A DNA stretch of 8,077 nt from an uncultured Clostridiaceae bacterium (GTDB lineage: Bacteria > Bacillota > Clostridia > Clostridiales > Oxobacteraceae), in assembly GCA_937900065.1 (NCBI GenBank), contig CALCDS010000045.1, positions 1-8,077 of the forward strand, given 5' to 3'. The notes beneath the pieces are model-generated. The model was not told where the DNA came from and made no database searches. It saw nothing but the letters and a program-made list of their open reading frames with translations. Below, one piece after another: positions 1 through 6,257 of the stretch. The stretch's first letter is position 1. Each line of letters starts with the position of its first letter. The translations under genes and the position numbers were made by a program.

Positions 1-70
1 AGACAAAAAAATTAATATTTTAGAAATGGAGCAATAAAGTAGATGTCAAAATAAGAGGAAAATGTGAAAA

Positions 71-81
71 TGTGATATAAT
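71..81 (+). promoter_or_regulatory. candidate extended -10 promoter for the Ca2+-ATPase gene
   Basis: The bases TG at 73-74, one spacer base, then TATAAT at 76-81 match an extended -10 element of the vegetative sigma factor. No good -35 hexamer lies 16-18 bases upstream, which extended -10 promoters can tolerate. Transcription would start near 88, giving a leader of about 110 bases. The region is AT-rich, so TATAAT also occurs by chance; this copy is preferred only because of the TG. Confidence 0.35.
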
Positions 82-184
82 CTATTGTATTATCTATAGT
101 ACATTATAATGGAGTATATATATGCAACTATAATACTTAAAATAATAAATAAATTTTGAATCAATATTATAATTTATTAACACT

Positions 185-191
185 AAGGGGG
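185..191 (+). promoter_or_regulatory. ribosome binding site that fixes a TTG start
   Basis: AAGGGGG lies 8 bases before the TTG at 200-202. No ATG sits at a comparable distance, and the protein read from this TTG begins with the normal N-terminal segment of cation-ATPases. The TTG start is therefore well supported. Confidence 0.8.
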
Positions 192-199
192 AATAAAAG

Positions 200-2917
200 T
201 TGCAGCAGGATTGGTACAATAAAACCAATGATGAAGTTGCAAAAGAACTTTCAGTTACAATGGATTATGGCCTTACAATGGACCAAGCCAATGAGCGCAT
301 CAAAAAATATGGCTATAATGAGCTGAAGGAAAAGAAAAAGGAAACGCTATTTCAGAAGATATTGGATCAACTGAAAGATTATCTGGTGATAATACTCATC
401 GTTGCCAGCATAATCTCTGCGTTCATAGGCGAGATTGCAGATGCAATAGTAATAATCGCAATAGTAATCGTAAATGCAGTGCTTGGGGTTGTGCAAGAAG
501 GAAAGGCTGAAAAATCCCTTGAGGCATTAAAAAAAATGTCGGCTCCAAACGCAAGAGTGATGAGAAACGGCAGGATTGAAACCATTCCGGCAAGACAGCT
601 CGTACCGGGAGATGTGATATCGATCGAAACAGGGGATATACTTCCTGCAGACATAAGGATTATTGAAAGCTCAAACCTTAAGATCGACGAAGCTTCATTG
701 ACCGGAGAATCAGTGGCGGTTGAGAAATCCGGGCAAAAAGTATTAAAAGGCAAAGCAGGCATAGGCGATAGAGTCAACATGGGCTATACCAGCACGATAG
801 TTACATATGGCCATGGCAAGGGAGCTGTAATAGCCACGGGCCAGAATACTGAAATAGGTAAAATAGCAGGCAAAATACAGGATATAGACAATGAAGAAAC
901 TCCGCTGCAACGAAATCTTTCCCAGTTGGGTAAATGGCTCGGCACTATATGCCTCGCAGTTTGTGCGGTTGTATTCGCAGTGGGAATGCTAAGGGGCGGT
1001 TCAGTGCTCAAGATGTTCATGGAATCTGTAAGCCTCGCAGTTGCTGCAATACCTGAAGGGCTTCCGGCCGTAGTAACAATAGTTTTAGCGCTTGGAATGA
1101 ACAGGATGGTCAAAAGAAATGCAATAGTAAGAAAGTTGGTAGCGGTTGAGACCTTAGGATGCGTAGATGTGATATGTTCGGATAAAACCGGAACTCTTAC
1201 TCAGAACGAAATGACAGTAACAAGGATTTACAGCGGTAAAAAACAATTAAAAGTTACAGGCCAGGGTTATGACCCAACCGGTGAATTTATTGGCAAAAGC
1301 AACAATGAATTTGACCCTTCAAAGGATGAGGATTTCAAGATGCTGTTATCAATCGGGCTATTGTGCAATGATGCAACACTTGACAAAAGGGATGATAACT
1401 CTTGGAGCATAATGGGGGATCCTACTGAAGGTTCACTTATAGTTACGGCTGAAAAAGCCGGATATGACAGCAAAGAAGCTAATAAAAAATATCCCAGAAT
1501 AGATGAAATACCTTTTGATTCTGGAAGAAAGATGATGACGACTTTCCATAACGGCTTTAAAGAAGGAGTTGTCTCATTTACCAAAGGTGCCCCCGACATA
1601 GTATTAAAAAGATGCACAAAGATGGTTGCAGATGGACAAGTTATTGATCTGACAGATGAAATGAGAAAGGAAATAAACGAAGCAAACAGTTCCTTTGCCA
1701 AAGCAGCGCTTAGGGTTTTGGCATTCGCATATAGGGAATTTGCCACGCTTCCTGATGATAAATCTTCAGGCAATATCGAAAATAACATGATATTTGTAGG
1801 ACTTATGGGAATGATAGATCCTGCAAGGGTCGAAGCAAAGCCTGCGATTGAGAAATGCAGAAATGCAGGAATAAAACCTGTAATGATCACCGGGGATTAC
1901 AAGGATACCGCAGTTGCAATCGCAAAGGAACTCAAGCTCATGGGAGAGGGCGACGGCGTGCTTACAGGCCAGGAACTGGAGAACATGTCTGATGAGGAGC
2001 TTCAAAAAAAGGTTGAGACAACCAGCGTATATGCAAGGGTGTCGCCTGAACACAAGGTAAGGATAGTCGATGCACTTGAAAAAAATGGACATATAGTGTC
2101 CATGACCGGAGACGGAGTAAACGATGCAATGGCACTAAAGAAAGCAAATATAGGCGTTGCAATGGGAATCACTGGTACCGATGTTGCAAAGGAAACCTCT
2201 GATATGATATTGACGGATGACAACTTTGCGAGCATAGTTTCAGCGGTTGAGGAAGGAAGGATCATTTACAGCAACATAAGAAAATTTGTATATTTCCTGT
2301 TATCATGCAATGTAGCCGAGATACTCATAATATTCTTGAGCATACTTATAGGAAACCCCATGCCCCTTACACCGATACAGCTGTTATGGCTCAATCTTGT
2401 AACCGACAGCTTCCCGGCTTTGGCACTTGGAACAGAAAAAGGCGAACCCGATATAATGGACATGAAGCCGAGAAAATCAACCGAACCTATTTTAAACAAG
2501 CAGATGATCGTAAACATAGTTATTCAAAGCATAGTGCTGACATTTTCAGTACTGTCCATATATTCCTTCGCACTCGGCAAATATCCTGATTTCAGAACAG
2601 ACATGCAGCATATGGATTATGCAAGGACCTATGCATTTACAGTGTTGGTGTGTGCAGAACTGGTTATGTCTTATACCAGCCGCTCTGAAAGGTACAATGT
2701 ATTCAAACTCGGCCTGTTCTCAAATAAAGTGTTGAACAAAGCATTCCTGCTGTCCTTCGCATTGATGGCAGTCGTGGTGTATGTGCCATTTTTAAGGCCG
2801 ATATTCGGAACGATATTCCTCCACCCATTTGATTTGGCAGTCATATTGATTCCGTGCATACTGCCTTTCATATCAGGCGAGCTTATAAAGGCTATATACA
2901 ACAGAATCGGAAAATAA
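200..2917 (+). CDS. calcium-transporting P-type ATPase, type IIA (SERCA-like)
   Basis: A membrane pump that uses ATP to expel Ca2+ from the cytoplasm. The 905 residues are full length for bacterial members. Order: N-terminal cation-ATPase domain (about 1-60), M1 and M2 (60-97), actuator domain with TGES at 168-171, M3 and M4 with the PEGLP motif (Glu286), phosphorylated Asp328 in DKTGT, nucleotide-binding domain with Lys462 of KGAPD, hinge motif TGDGVND at 636-642, then M5-M10. Ion ligands known from SERCA are all present by motif alignment: Glu286 in M4, Asn704 and Glu707 in M5, Asn732, Thr735 and Asp736 in M6, and Glu820 in M8. This favours Ca2+ over Na+/K+ or H+. Mn2+ transport cannot be excluded. 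The gene starts with TTG, stands alone, and ends in a strong hairpin terminator. No frameshift or odd residue was seen. Confidence 0.96.
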   Translation: MQQDWYNKTNDEVAKELSVTMDYGLTMDQANERIKKYGYNELKEKKKETLFQKILDQLKDYLVIILIVASIISAFIGEIADAIVIIAIVIVNAVLGVVQEGKAEKSLEALKKMSAPNARVMRNGRIETIPARQLVPGDVISIETGDILPADIRIIESSNLKIDEASLTGESVAVEKSGQKVLKGKAGIGDRVNMGYTSTIVTYGHGKGAVIATGQNTEIGKIAGKIQDIDNEETPLQRNLSQLGKWLGTICLAVCAVVFAVGMLRGGSVLKMFMESVSLAVAAIPEGLPAVVTIVLALGMNRMVKRNAIVRKLVAVETLGCVDVICSDKTGTLTQNEMTVTRIYSGKKQLKVTGQGYDPTGEFIGKSNNEFDPSKDEDFKMLLSIGLLCNDATLDKRDDNSWSIMGDPTEGSLIVTAEKAGYDSKEANKKYPRIDEIPFDSGRKMMTTFHNGFKEGVVSFTKGAPDIVLKRCTKMVADGQVIDLTDEMRKEINEANSSFAKAALRVLAFAYREFATLPDDKSSGNIENNMIFVGLMGMIDPARVEAKPAIEKCRNAGIKPVMITGDYKDTAVAIAKELKLMGEGDGVLTGQELENMSDEELQKKVETTSVYARVSPEHKVRIVDALEKNGHIVSMTGDGVNDAMALKKANIGVAMGITGTDVAKETSDMILTDDNFASIVSAVEEGRIIYSNIRKFVYFLLSCNVAEILIIFLSILIGNPMPLTPIQLLWLNLVTDSFPALALGTEKGEPDIMDMKPRKSTEPILNKQMIVNIVIQSIVLTFSVLSIYSFALGKYPDFRTDMQHMDYARTYAFTVLVCAELVMSYTSRSERYNVFKLGLFSNKVLNKAFLLSFALMAVVVYVPFLRPIFGTIFLHPFDLAVILIPCILPFISGELIKAIYNRIGK

Positions 2918-2926
2918 TATCGTTAT

Positions 2927-2964
2927 AAAAATAGAGGAGCATCCTATGATGCTCCTCTATTTTT
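2927..2964. terminator. bidirectional intrinsic terminator between convergent genes
   Basis: A perfect 17-bp inverted repeat (2927-2943 with 2948-2964) encloses a 4-base loop (CTAT). The GC-rich core is GAGGAGCATC paired with GATGCTCCTC, flanked by A-runs and T-runs, so both strands read as hairpin plus U-tract. It begins 10 bases after the ATPase stop codon and lies about 60 bases beyond the stop of the minus-strand gene, so it can end transcription from both sides. Confidence 0.93.
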
Positions 2965-3022
2965 ATATATCTATATCGATTTTTTGGGTTTAGTTTATAA
3001 AATGGCGGTTATGATATAATCA

Positions 3023-3568
3023 TCAACCCAGGTGTGGTTTACATATGATTTCGCAAATCTTAGTGCTAAGTATATCGTTTGCATGCTCTGGTTTTATAAT
3101 AATAGCCGTATCCGCACCTCTTGTAGTGCCTCCAACAGCGATTATCTCCTCACCATATGGTATTGCCCCGCTATCTAATGCCATGGTCGAGATTTCAACA
3201 CCTACTTTTACTCCCTGTCCAAACATTCTAAGAGTATTTGCTATTATCTCTACAGGATAAACGCCTCCGAATTTCCTGCTGAGGCTGCGTTCAGCGCCTG
3301 AAAGCACATGTGAACAGGTCACGATCTTCATTCCCGATCCTTCAAGCTCTTTTCTCTTTTCATCGCTCATTTGACTTTCACCTTTTTTAGCAAAGCCATA
3401 AGCAGAAGTGACGATGACGATGTTAAAATCTGTGCCCTTGAAAAATTCAGCGGTCTCACCTGTATTGGATGCCACAACTATATAATTTATTTTTCTCTGC
3501 TTTGCAACCCTTATAACTTCTCCTGCTGTTGCAGCTGTATTTGCTTTCCCTTTTTCTTCAAAATACAT
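3023..3568 (-). CDS. uncharacterised protein of the pyruvate kinase C-terminal (PK_C) superfamily
   Basis: A stand-alone domain of about 181 residues resembling the alpha/beta C-terminal domain of pyruvate kinase, as in the conserved hypothetical family that includes archaeal MTH1675 and AF0103. It has no pyruvate kinase catalytic barrel, so it is not a pyruvate kinase. Visible family features are the start MYFEEKGKANTAAT, a strand and turn KINYIVVASNTGETAEFF (Rossmann-like, phosphate-binding appearance), the strand FNIVIVTSAYGF, the segment HVLSGAERSLSRKFGG, and a C-terminal half with EEIIAVGGTTRGADTAIII. The reaction and ligand are unknown. The start is placed at the ATG at 3568-3566, because the upstream in-frame ATG (3574-3572) directly abuts the SD sequence. 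It follows folT by 15 bases, so the two are probably co-transcribed under the THF riboswitch. Family call firm; function unknown. Confidence 0.88.
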   Translation of the reverse strand: MYFEEKGKANTAATAGEVIRVAKQRKINYIVVASNTGETAEFFKGTDFNIVIVTSAYGFAKKGESQMSDEKRKELEGSGMKIVTCSHVLSGAERSLSRKFGGVYPVEIIANTLRMFGQGVKVGVEISTMALDSGAIPYGEEIIAVGGTTRGADTAIIIKPEHANDILSTKICEIICKPHLG

Positions 3569-3574
3569 GTGCAT

Positions 3575-3580
3575 CCCTCC
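3575..3580 (-). promoter_or_regulatory. ribosome binding site that decides the start of the PK_C-like gene
   Basis: Read on the minus strand, GGAGGG occupies 3580-3575. The first ATG (3574-3572) has zero spacing, which is unworkable. The second ATG (3568-3566) has 6 bases of spacing and yields MYFEE, the expected N-terminus. The SD lies between the folT stop and this gene. Confidence 0.8.
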
Positions 3581-3583
3581 AAA

Positions 3584-4096
3584 TCAAAGTTTATCAAGGT
3601 GCAAAGCATGGTTTAAAGCACCATATGTCACCAATACCATGGGTATTTCGGCTGCAGTGATTATTACCCTTGCTATGATTCTTGAAGGAAGCATAGCTAA
3701 TATGCCCTTATTGTAAAACATTGACAGCCACAAAGTATCAAGTATAAGCGAACATATTATCTCCGACAATATAATGCTCAATACCATTCCTGAAACCTTT
3801 GAACCTTTATAATGGTTCATGATGATCCCGGGTATTGCACCTAAAAGTATTTTGCTTATTGTAAATCCGGGAAAATATGCTCCGCCGGATGGAAACACGA
3901 GCATTCCCACCACATCTGACAGTCCTCCGGTTATAGCGCCTGATATCGGTCCTAAAAGTATTCCGGAAAATATTATCGGTACGTTTCCAAAACCGATCCT
4001 TATAGTCGGCAGCGCATAAAAAGAAAATATCCTCGTCAATATGACGCTTAACGATACCAAAAATCCAATATATGCAACTTTGTGCGCACTGTTCAT
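3584..4096 (-). CDS. folT: folate-family ECF transporter S component (FolT)
   Basis: A 170-residue integral membrane protein that captures folate and hands it to a shared ECF module (EcfA, EcfA' and EcfT) for ATP-driven uptake. That module is not in this window. The sequence is almost entirely hydrophobic helices, about six. It carries the family pattern in order: a short N-terminal stretch, a helix ending in RIFSF, the segment IRIGFGNVPII, then LLGPISGAITGGLSDVVG, the loop PSGGAYFPGFTISK, and a C-terminal LPSRIIARVIITAAEIP. The glycine-rich helix followed by GAYFPGFT is what distinguishes the folate group from other S components. The start at 4096 has an SD (4112-4104) with 7 bases of spacing. 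A THF riboswitch lies directly upstream, independently supporting the folate assignment. The PK_C-like gene follows 15 bases downstream. Confidence 0.92.
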   Translation of the reverse strand: MNSAHKVAYIGFLVSLSVILTRIFSFYALPTIRIGFGNVPIIFSGILLGPISGAITGGLSDVVGMLVFPSGGAYFPGFTISKILLGAIPGIIMNHYKGSKVSGMVLSIILSEIICSLILDTLWLSMFYNKGILAMLPSRIIARVIITAAEIPMVLVTYGALNHALHLDKL

Positions 4097-4103
4097 AAAA
4101 ACA

Positions 4104-4149
4104 CCCCCTTCCTTTTAGGCTGGCATATTGCGCCACACCAAAAAGAAGG
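4104..4149 (-). promoter_or_regulatory. folT: riboswitch expression platform: SD with matching anti-SD stem
   Basis: On the minus strand the folT SD GGAAGGGGG (4112-4104) and the A-run before it (4116-4113) can pair with CCTTCTTTT at 4149-4141: CCTTC with GAAGG, TTTT with AAAA, one bulged G at 4112. A small hairpin, TGGC with GCCA, fits inside the loop. This would hide the ribosome binding site and suggests control of translation, the usual mode for THF riboswitches. A weak alternative is a 5-bp hairpin (AGAAG with CTTCT) followed by a T-run, which could act as a poor terminator. The pairing was found by eye, not by folding software. Confidence 0.6.
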
Positions 4150-4166
4150 CAGTTTCTTCTCAATGC

Positions 4167-4258
4167 GGCAGCGGACGCGATATTGTATCGCAGGAAACCC
4201 TTTCGTTTAGAGACAACTTCCCATCCTCTAACACTTAACGCACAATACCTACTCTGCC
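4167..4258 (-). ncRNA. tetrahydrofolate (THF) riboswitch aptamer
   Basis: This is a cis-acting RNA that binds reduced folates. Read on the minus strand it begins GGCAGAGTAGG and contains the hallmark segments GCGTTAAGTG (4241-4232), GATGGGAAGTTGTC, AAACGAA and CGCGTCCGCTGCC, in the order and spacing of the THF class. Helices visible by eye: P1 GGCAG (4258-4254) with CTGCC (4171-4167); P2 TATTGT (4247-4242) with ACAATA (4186-4181); P3 GGGAA (4222-4218) with TTTCC (4197-4193). It lies about 70 bases upstream of folT, a classic target. In this class, ligand binding normally lowers expression. Confidence 0.93.
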
Positions 4259-4275
4259 ATGCACTATAAAAGTTA

Positions 4276-4307
4276 GGCCATGTTAAAATTTGATATTTAA
4301 CAGAGCC
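4276..4307. repeat. inverted repeat just upstream of the THF aptamer
   Basis: TGTTAAA (4281-4287) pairs perfectly with TTTAACA (4296-4302), and GGC (4276-4278) with GCC (4305-4307) across a 2-by-2 internal loop, giving 10 bp around an 8-base loop. It lies between the candidate folT promoter and the aptamer. It could be an RNA leader hairpin or a DNA operator; there is no T-run suggesting a terminator on either strand. Confidence 0.5.
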
Positions 4308-4331
4308 AAAAATTATTTTTGTACTTTATAT

Positions 4332-4358
4332 ATTATATTATATCGGGAAAAAATACAA
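4332..4358 (-). promoter_or_regulatory. candidate promoter for the riboswitch-folT operon
   Basis: On the minus strand, TTGTAT (4358-4353) and TATAAT (4337-4332) are 15 bases apart. An overlapping second TATAAT at 4342-4337 gives a shorter spacer. The predicted start, near 4325, would give a leader of about 65 bases before the aptamer. A weaker TATAGT at 4268-4263 would start transcription inside P1, so it is less likely. The AT-rich context lowers certainty. Confidence 0.35.
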
Positions 4359-4369
4359 ACATATTTATA

Positions 4370-4397
4370 TATACAAGCATATTAAAAATATTATAAT
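4370..4397 (+). promoter_or_regulatory. candidate promoter for the ABC exporter operon
   Basis: TATACA (4370-4375, four of six matches to the -35 consensus) is followed after 16 bases by a perfect TATAAT (4392-4397). A transcript starting near 4404 would carry a leader of about 95 bases that includes the 4422-4470 hairpin. Confidence 0.4.
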
Positions 4398-4421
4398 GAT
4401 ATGTAACATGCAAAATACTGC

Positions 4422-4470
4422 AAGCTTAAACAATACTGATATTTTTGTATCCAAGATTTTGTGTAAGCTT
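4422..4470. repeat. AAGCTTA inverted repeat in the ABC operon leader
   Basis: AAGCTTAAACA (4422-4432) and TGTGTAAGCTT (4460-4470) are reverse complements at 10 of 11 positions. Nested inside, ATAC just after the left arm can pair with GTAT at 4447-4450. The repeat lies between the candidate promoter and the start codon, so it may be a leader RNA hairpin or a regulator binding site. It has no following T-run, so it is not a simple terminator. Confidence 0.5.
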
Positions 4471-4486
4471 TCAAGGCAGGTCATAT

Positions 4487-4494
4487 AGGGGGAG
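4487..4494 (+). promoter_or_regulatory. ribosome binding site that fixes the TTG start of the first ABC gene
   Basis: AGGGGGAG ends 5 bases before the TTG at 4500-4502. No better start lies nearby, and translation from this TTG gives the normal short N-terminus before the first membrane helix. Confidence 0.8.
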
Positions 4495-4499
4495 TTTAT

Positions 4500-6245
4500 T
4501 TGAAAAACTTGCTTTCAATAAAACCATATGTGCTCAAATACAAGCGAAGATATATATTTGGAATAATATGCCTTCTTATCGTGGATATGCTTCAGCTTAT
4601 CATGCCTAAGTTATTGGGAGCAATCACGGACAAGCTCAAATCAGGCACTCTTGATAAAAACAGTTTGGTTTACAGCCTCATTTTGATAATTGCGATATCC
4701 ATTATGATACTCCTTGGAAGGTACATCTGGAGGACATATATAATAGGGTCCTCGAGAATGGTTGAATATGACCTTAGAAATGATCTGTTTTCGCATATTC
4801 AAAAACTATCCGCAAATTATTTCAATAACCACAAGGTCGGGGACCTTATGGCGCATGCCACCAATGACGTAAATGCAATAAGAATGGCAATAGGTCAAGG
4901 CGTCACAATGTCAATAGACTCTGCAGTCCTTACACTATTTTCTATATCCATCCTGCTTGCTACGAATGTAAAACTTGCTGCGCTTTCACTTATCCCACTT
5001 CCTTTTTTGGCGCTGACGACCTCCAAATTCGGAAGGCTGATACATAAGCGTTTCACGACCGTGCAAGAGGCATTCTCCGATTTGACCGACAATGTTCAGG
5101 AAAATTTTTCAGGAATAAGGGTAATAAAATCCTTTGTACAAGAGGAACCGGAAATTCAAAAATTCACCGGCATAAATAAATGCAATATGGATGCAAATAT
5201 AAAACTTGTGAAGATATCCTCTTTGTTTTTTCCCTTGATACAACTGATAGCCGCAATCAGTTTCATCATCGTACTCGGCTATGGGGGGTCATTGGTGATA
5301 TACGGAGATATCTCTTTAGGCGATTTTGTAGCATTTATAATGTATCTTGGAAATTTAAGCTGGCCTGTTATGGCTATAGGCTGGGTCATAAACATACTCC
5401 AAAGAGGCGAGGCTTCAATGGAAAGGGTACAAGAGATACTTGATGAAAAACCTGAAATATATGACAGGCCGTGCGCAAGGAACATAAAAGCCATAAATGG
5501 GAAAATAGAATTCAGGAATTTAAGCTTCACATATCCAGGAAGCAATAAGCCTGCATTAAAGGATATAAATCTTGTGATTGAACCCGGAATGACTTTAGGC
5601 ATCCTTGGAAGGACAGGTGCGGGCAAGACCACATTGATGAATCTTCTCGTTAGGATGTATAACGTGGATAACGGTACAATTCTAATAGATGGTAATGATA
5701 TAAACAGCATTACGCTCTCAACTTTAAGGAAAAATATAGGATATGTTCCTCAGGATAACTTTCTGTTCTCAACATCCATAAAGGAAAACATAGGATTTGC
5801 AATCGACAATCCGAATATGAAGGATATAGAAAAGTGCGCAGAGTTTGCAAAGGTATATGACAATATAATGGATTTTCCCGAAAAATTTGAGACCGTTATA
5901 GGTGAAAGAGGCACCACACTGTCCGGAGGTCAAAAGCAGAGAATATCCATAGCAAGGGCGCTTATTAAAAATCCATCCATATTGATACTCGATGACAGCT
6001 TGTCTGCAGTCGATACCAAAACCGAAGAAGATATACTTATGAATTTAAAAAATATAACCTCAAATCGCACCTCCCTAATAATATCGCACAGGATATCCTC
6101 TATAAAAGACGCCGATGAAATAATAGTAATGGATGACGGCTGTATAGTGGAAAAGGGAACACATGAAGAACTGTTAAAGCTTGACGGCCTTTATCGCAAT
6201 ATTTATGACAAGCAGCTTTTGGAAGAAAAAATTGAATCTGAATAG
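4500..6245 (+). CDS. ABC exporter half-transporter, degenerate-site subunit (BmrC/YheI, TM287-like)
   Basis: A 581-residue half-transporter with an N-terminal membrane domain (about 1-310, helices near 18-39, 57-80, 135-155, 156-175, 245-265 and 272-300) and a C-terminal ATPase domain. The ATPase motifs are Walker A GRTGAGKT (370-377), Q-loop Gln418, signature LSGGQ (474-478), Walker B ending in Asp498-Asp499, D-loop SAVD, and switch His530. Position 499 normally holds the catalytic Glu; Asp there is the mark of the degenerate-site subunit in heterodimeric exporters, while the intact LSGGQ completes the partner's active site. The next gene starts 12 bases downstream. Substrates cannot be read from sequence; related pairs export drugs and other amphiphilic compounds. 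Start codon is TTG with a strong SD. Confidence 0.94.
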   Translation: MKNLLSIKPYVLKYKRRYIFGIICLLIVDMLQLIMPKLLGAITDKLKSGTLDKNSLVYSLILIIAISIMILLGRYIWRTYIIGSSRMVEYDLRNDLFSHIQKLSANYFNNHKVGDLMAHATNDVNAIRMAIGQGVTMSIDSAVLTLFSISILLATNVKLAALSLIPLPFLALTTSKFGRLIHKRFTTVQEAFSDLTDNVQENFSGIRVIKSFVQEEPEIQKFTGINKCNMDANIKLVKISSLFFPLIQLIAAISFIIVLGYGGSLVIYGDISLGDFVAFIMYLGNLSWPVMAIGWVINILQRGEASMERVQEILDEKPEIYDRPCARNIKAINGKIEFRNLSFTYPGSNKPALKDINLVIEPGMTLGILGRTGAGKTTLMNLLVRMYNVDNGTILIDGNDINSITLSTLRKNIGYVPQDNFLFSTSIKENIGFAIDNPNMKDIEKCAEFAKVYDNIMDFPEKFETVIGERGTTLSGGQKQRISIARALIKNPSILILDDSLSAVDTKTEEDILMNLKNITSNRTSLIISHRISSIKDADEIIVMDDGCIVEKGTHEELLKLDGLYRNIYDKQLLEEKIESE

Positions 6246-6249
6246 GAGG
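6244..6249 (+). promoter_or_regulatory. ribosome binding site overlapping the upstream stop codon
   Basis: AGGAGG (6244-6249) begins within the TAG stop (6243-6245) of the first ABC gene and sits 8 bases before the ATG at 6258. The overlap suggests translational coupling, which would help make the two half-transporters in equal amounts. Confidence 0.8.
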
Positions 6250-6257
6250 CATTAAAT

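Larger units (their letters stand above)
1..199 (+). other. AT-rich leader upstream of the Ca2+-ATPase gene
   Basis: No complete gene is visible here. A short open frame at 2-37 (reading DKKINILEMEQ then TAA) could be the tail of a gene lying left of the window, but 11 codons are too few to say. The rest is very AT-rich and holds four TATAAT hexamers (76-81, 105-110, 129-134, 168-173). Only the first has an extended -10 TG in the right place. No riboswitch-like or terminator-like hairpin was recognised. Confidence 0.5.
4259..4499. other. divergent intergenic region between the folT operon and the ABC exporter operon
   Basis: No coding sequence is supported here. The region is strongly AT-rich at 4310-4400 and serves both flanking operons. 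It holds a candidate folT promoter on the minus strand, a candidate ABC promoter on the plus strand, and inverted repeats at 4276-4307 and 4422-4470, all listed separately. Confidence 0.75.

Noticed and set aside
2..37. Possible 3' tail of a gene left of the window
   Set aside because: Only 11 codons before TAA with no recognisable motif; noted in the leader entry but not called as a gene.
1267..1890. 207-codon minus-strand open frame inside the calcium ATPase gene
   Set aside because: It is antisense to a highly conserved, full-length gene, has no credible ribosome site, and resembles no family I recognise.
2305..2589. 94-codon plus-strand open frame inside the ATPase gene
   Set aside because: It is an alternate-frame shadow of the M5-M7 region, low in hydrophobic pattern and without an SD.
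3008..3020. TATAAT-like promoter motif on the plus strand between the convergent genes
   Set aside because: No -35 partner and no plus-strand gene follows; it lies just beyond the 3' end of the minus-strand operon.
3569..3574. Upstream in-frame ATG giving a two-residue longer PK_C-like protein
   Set aside because: It directly abuts the GGAGGG ribosome site with no spacer; the ATG at 3568 has proper spacing and gives the family's usual N-terminus.
4138..4158. Small hairpin with T-run as a riboswitch transcription terminator
   Set aside because: The stem is only 5 AT-rich base pairs with a 7-base loop; SD masking is better supported, so it is not called as a terminator.
3807..4163. 118-codon minus-strand open frame covering the start of folT and its leader
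   Set aside because: It is out of frame with folT, runs through the riboswitch expression platform, and is Arg- and Cys-rich shadow sequence with no domain.
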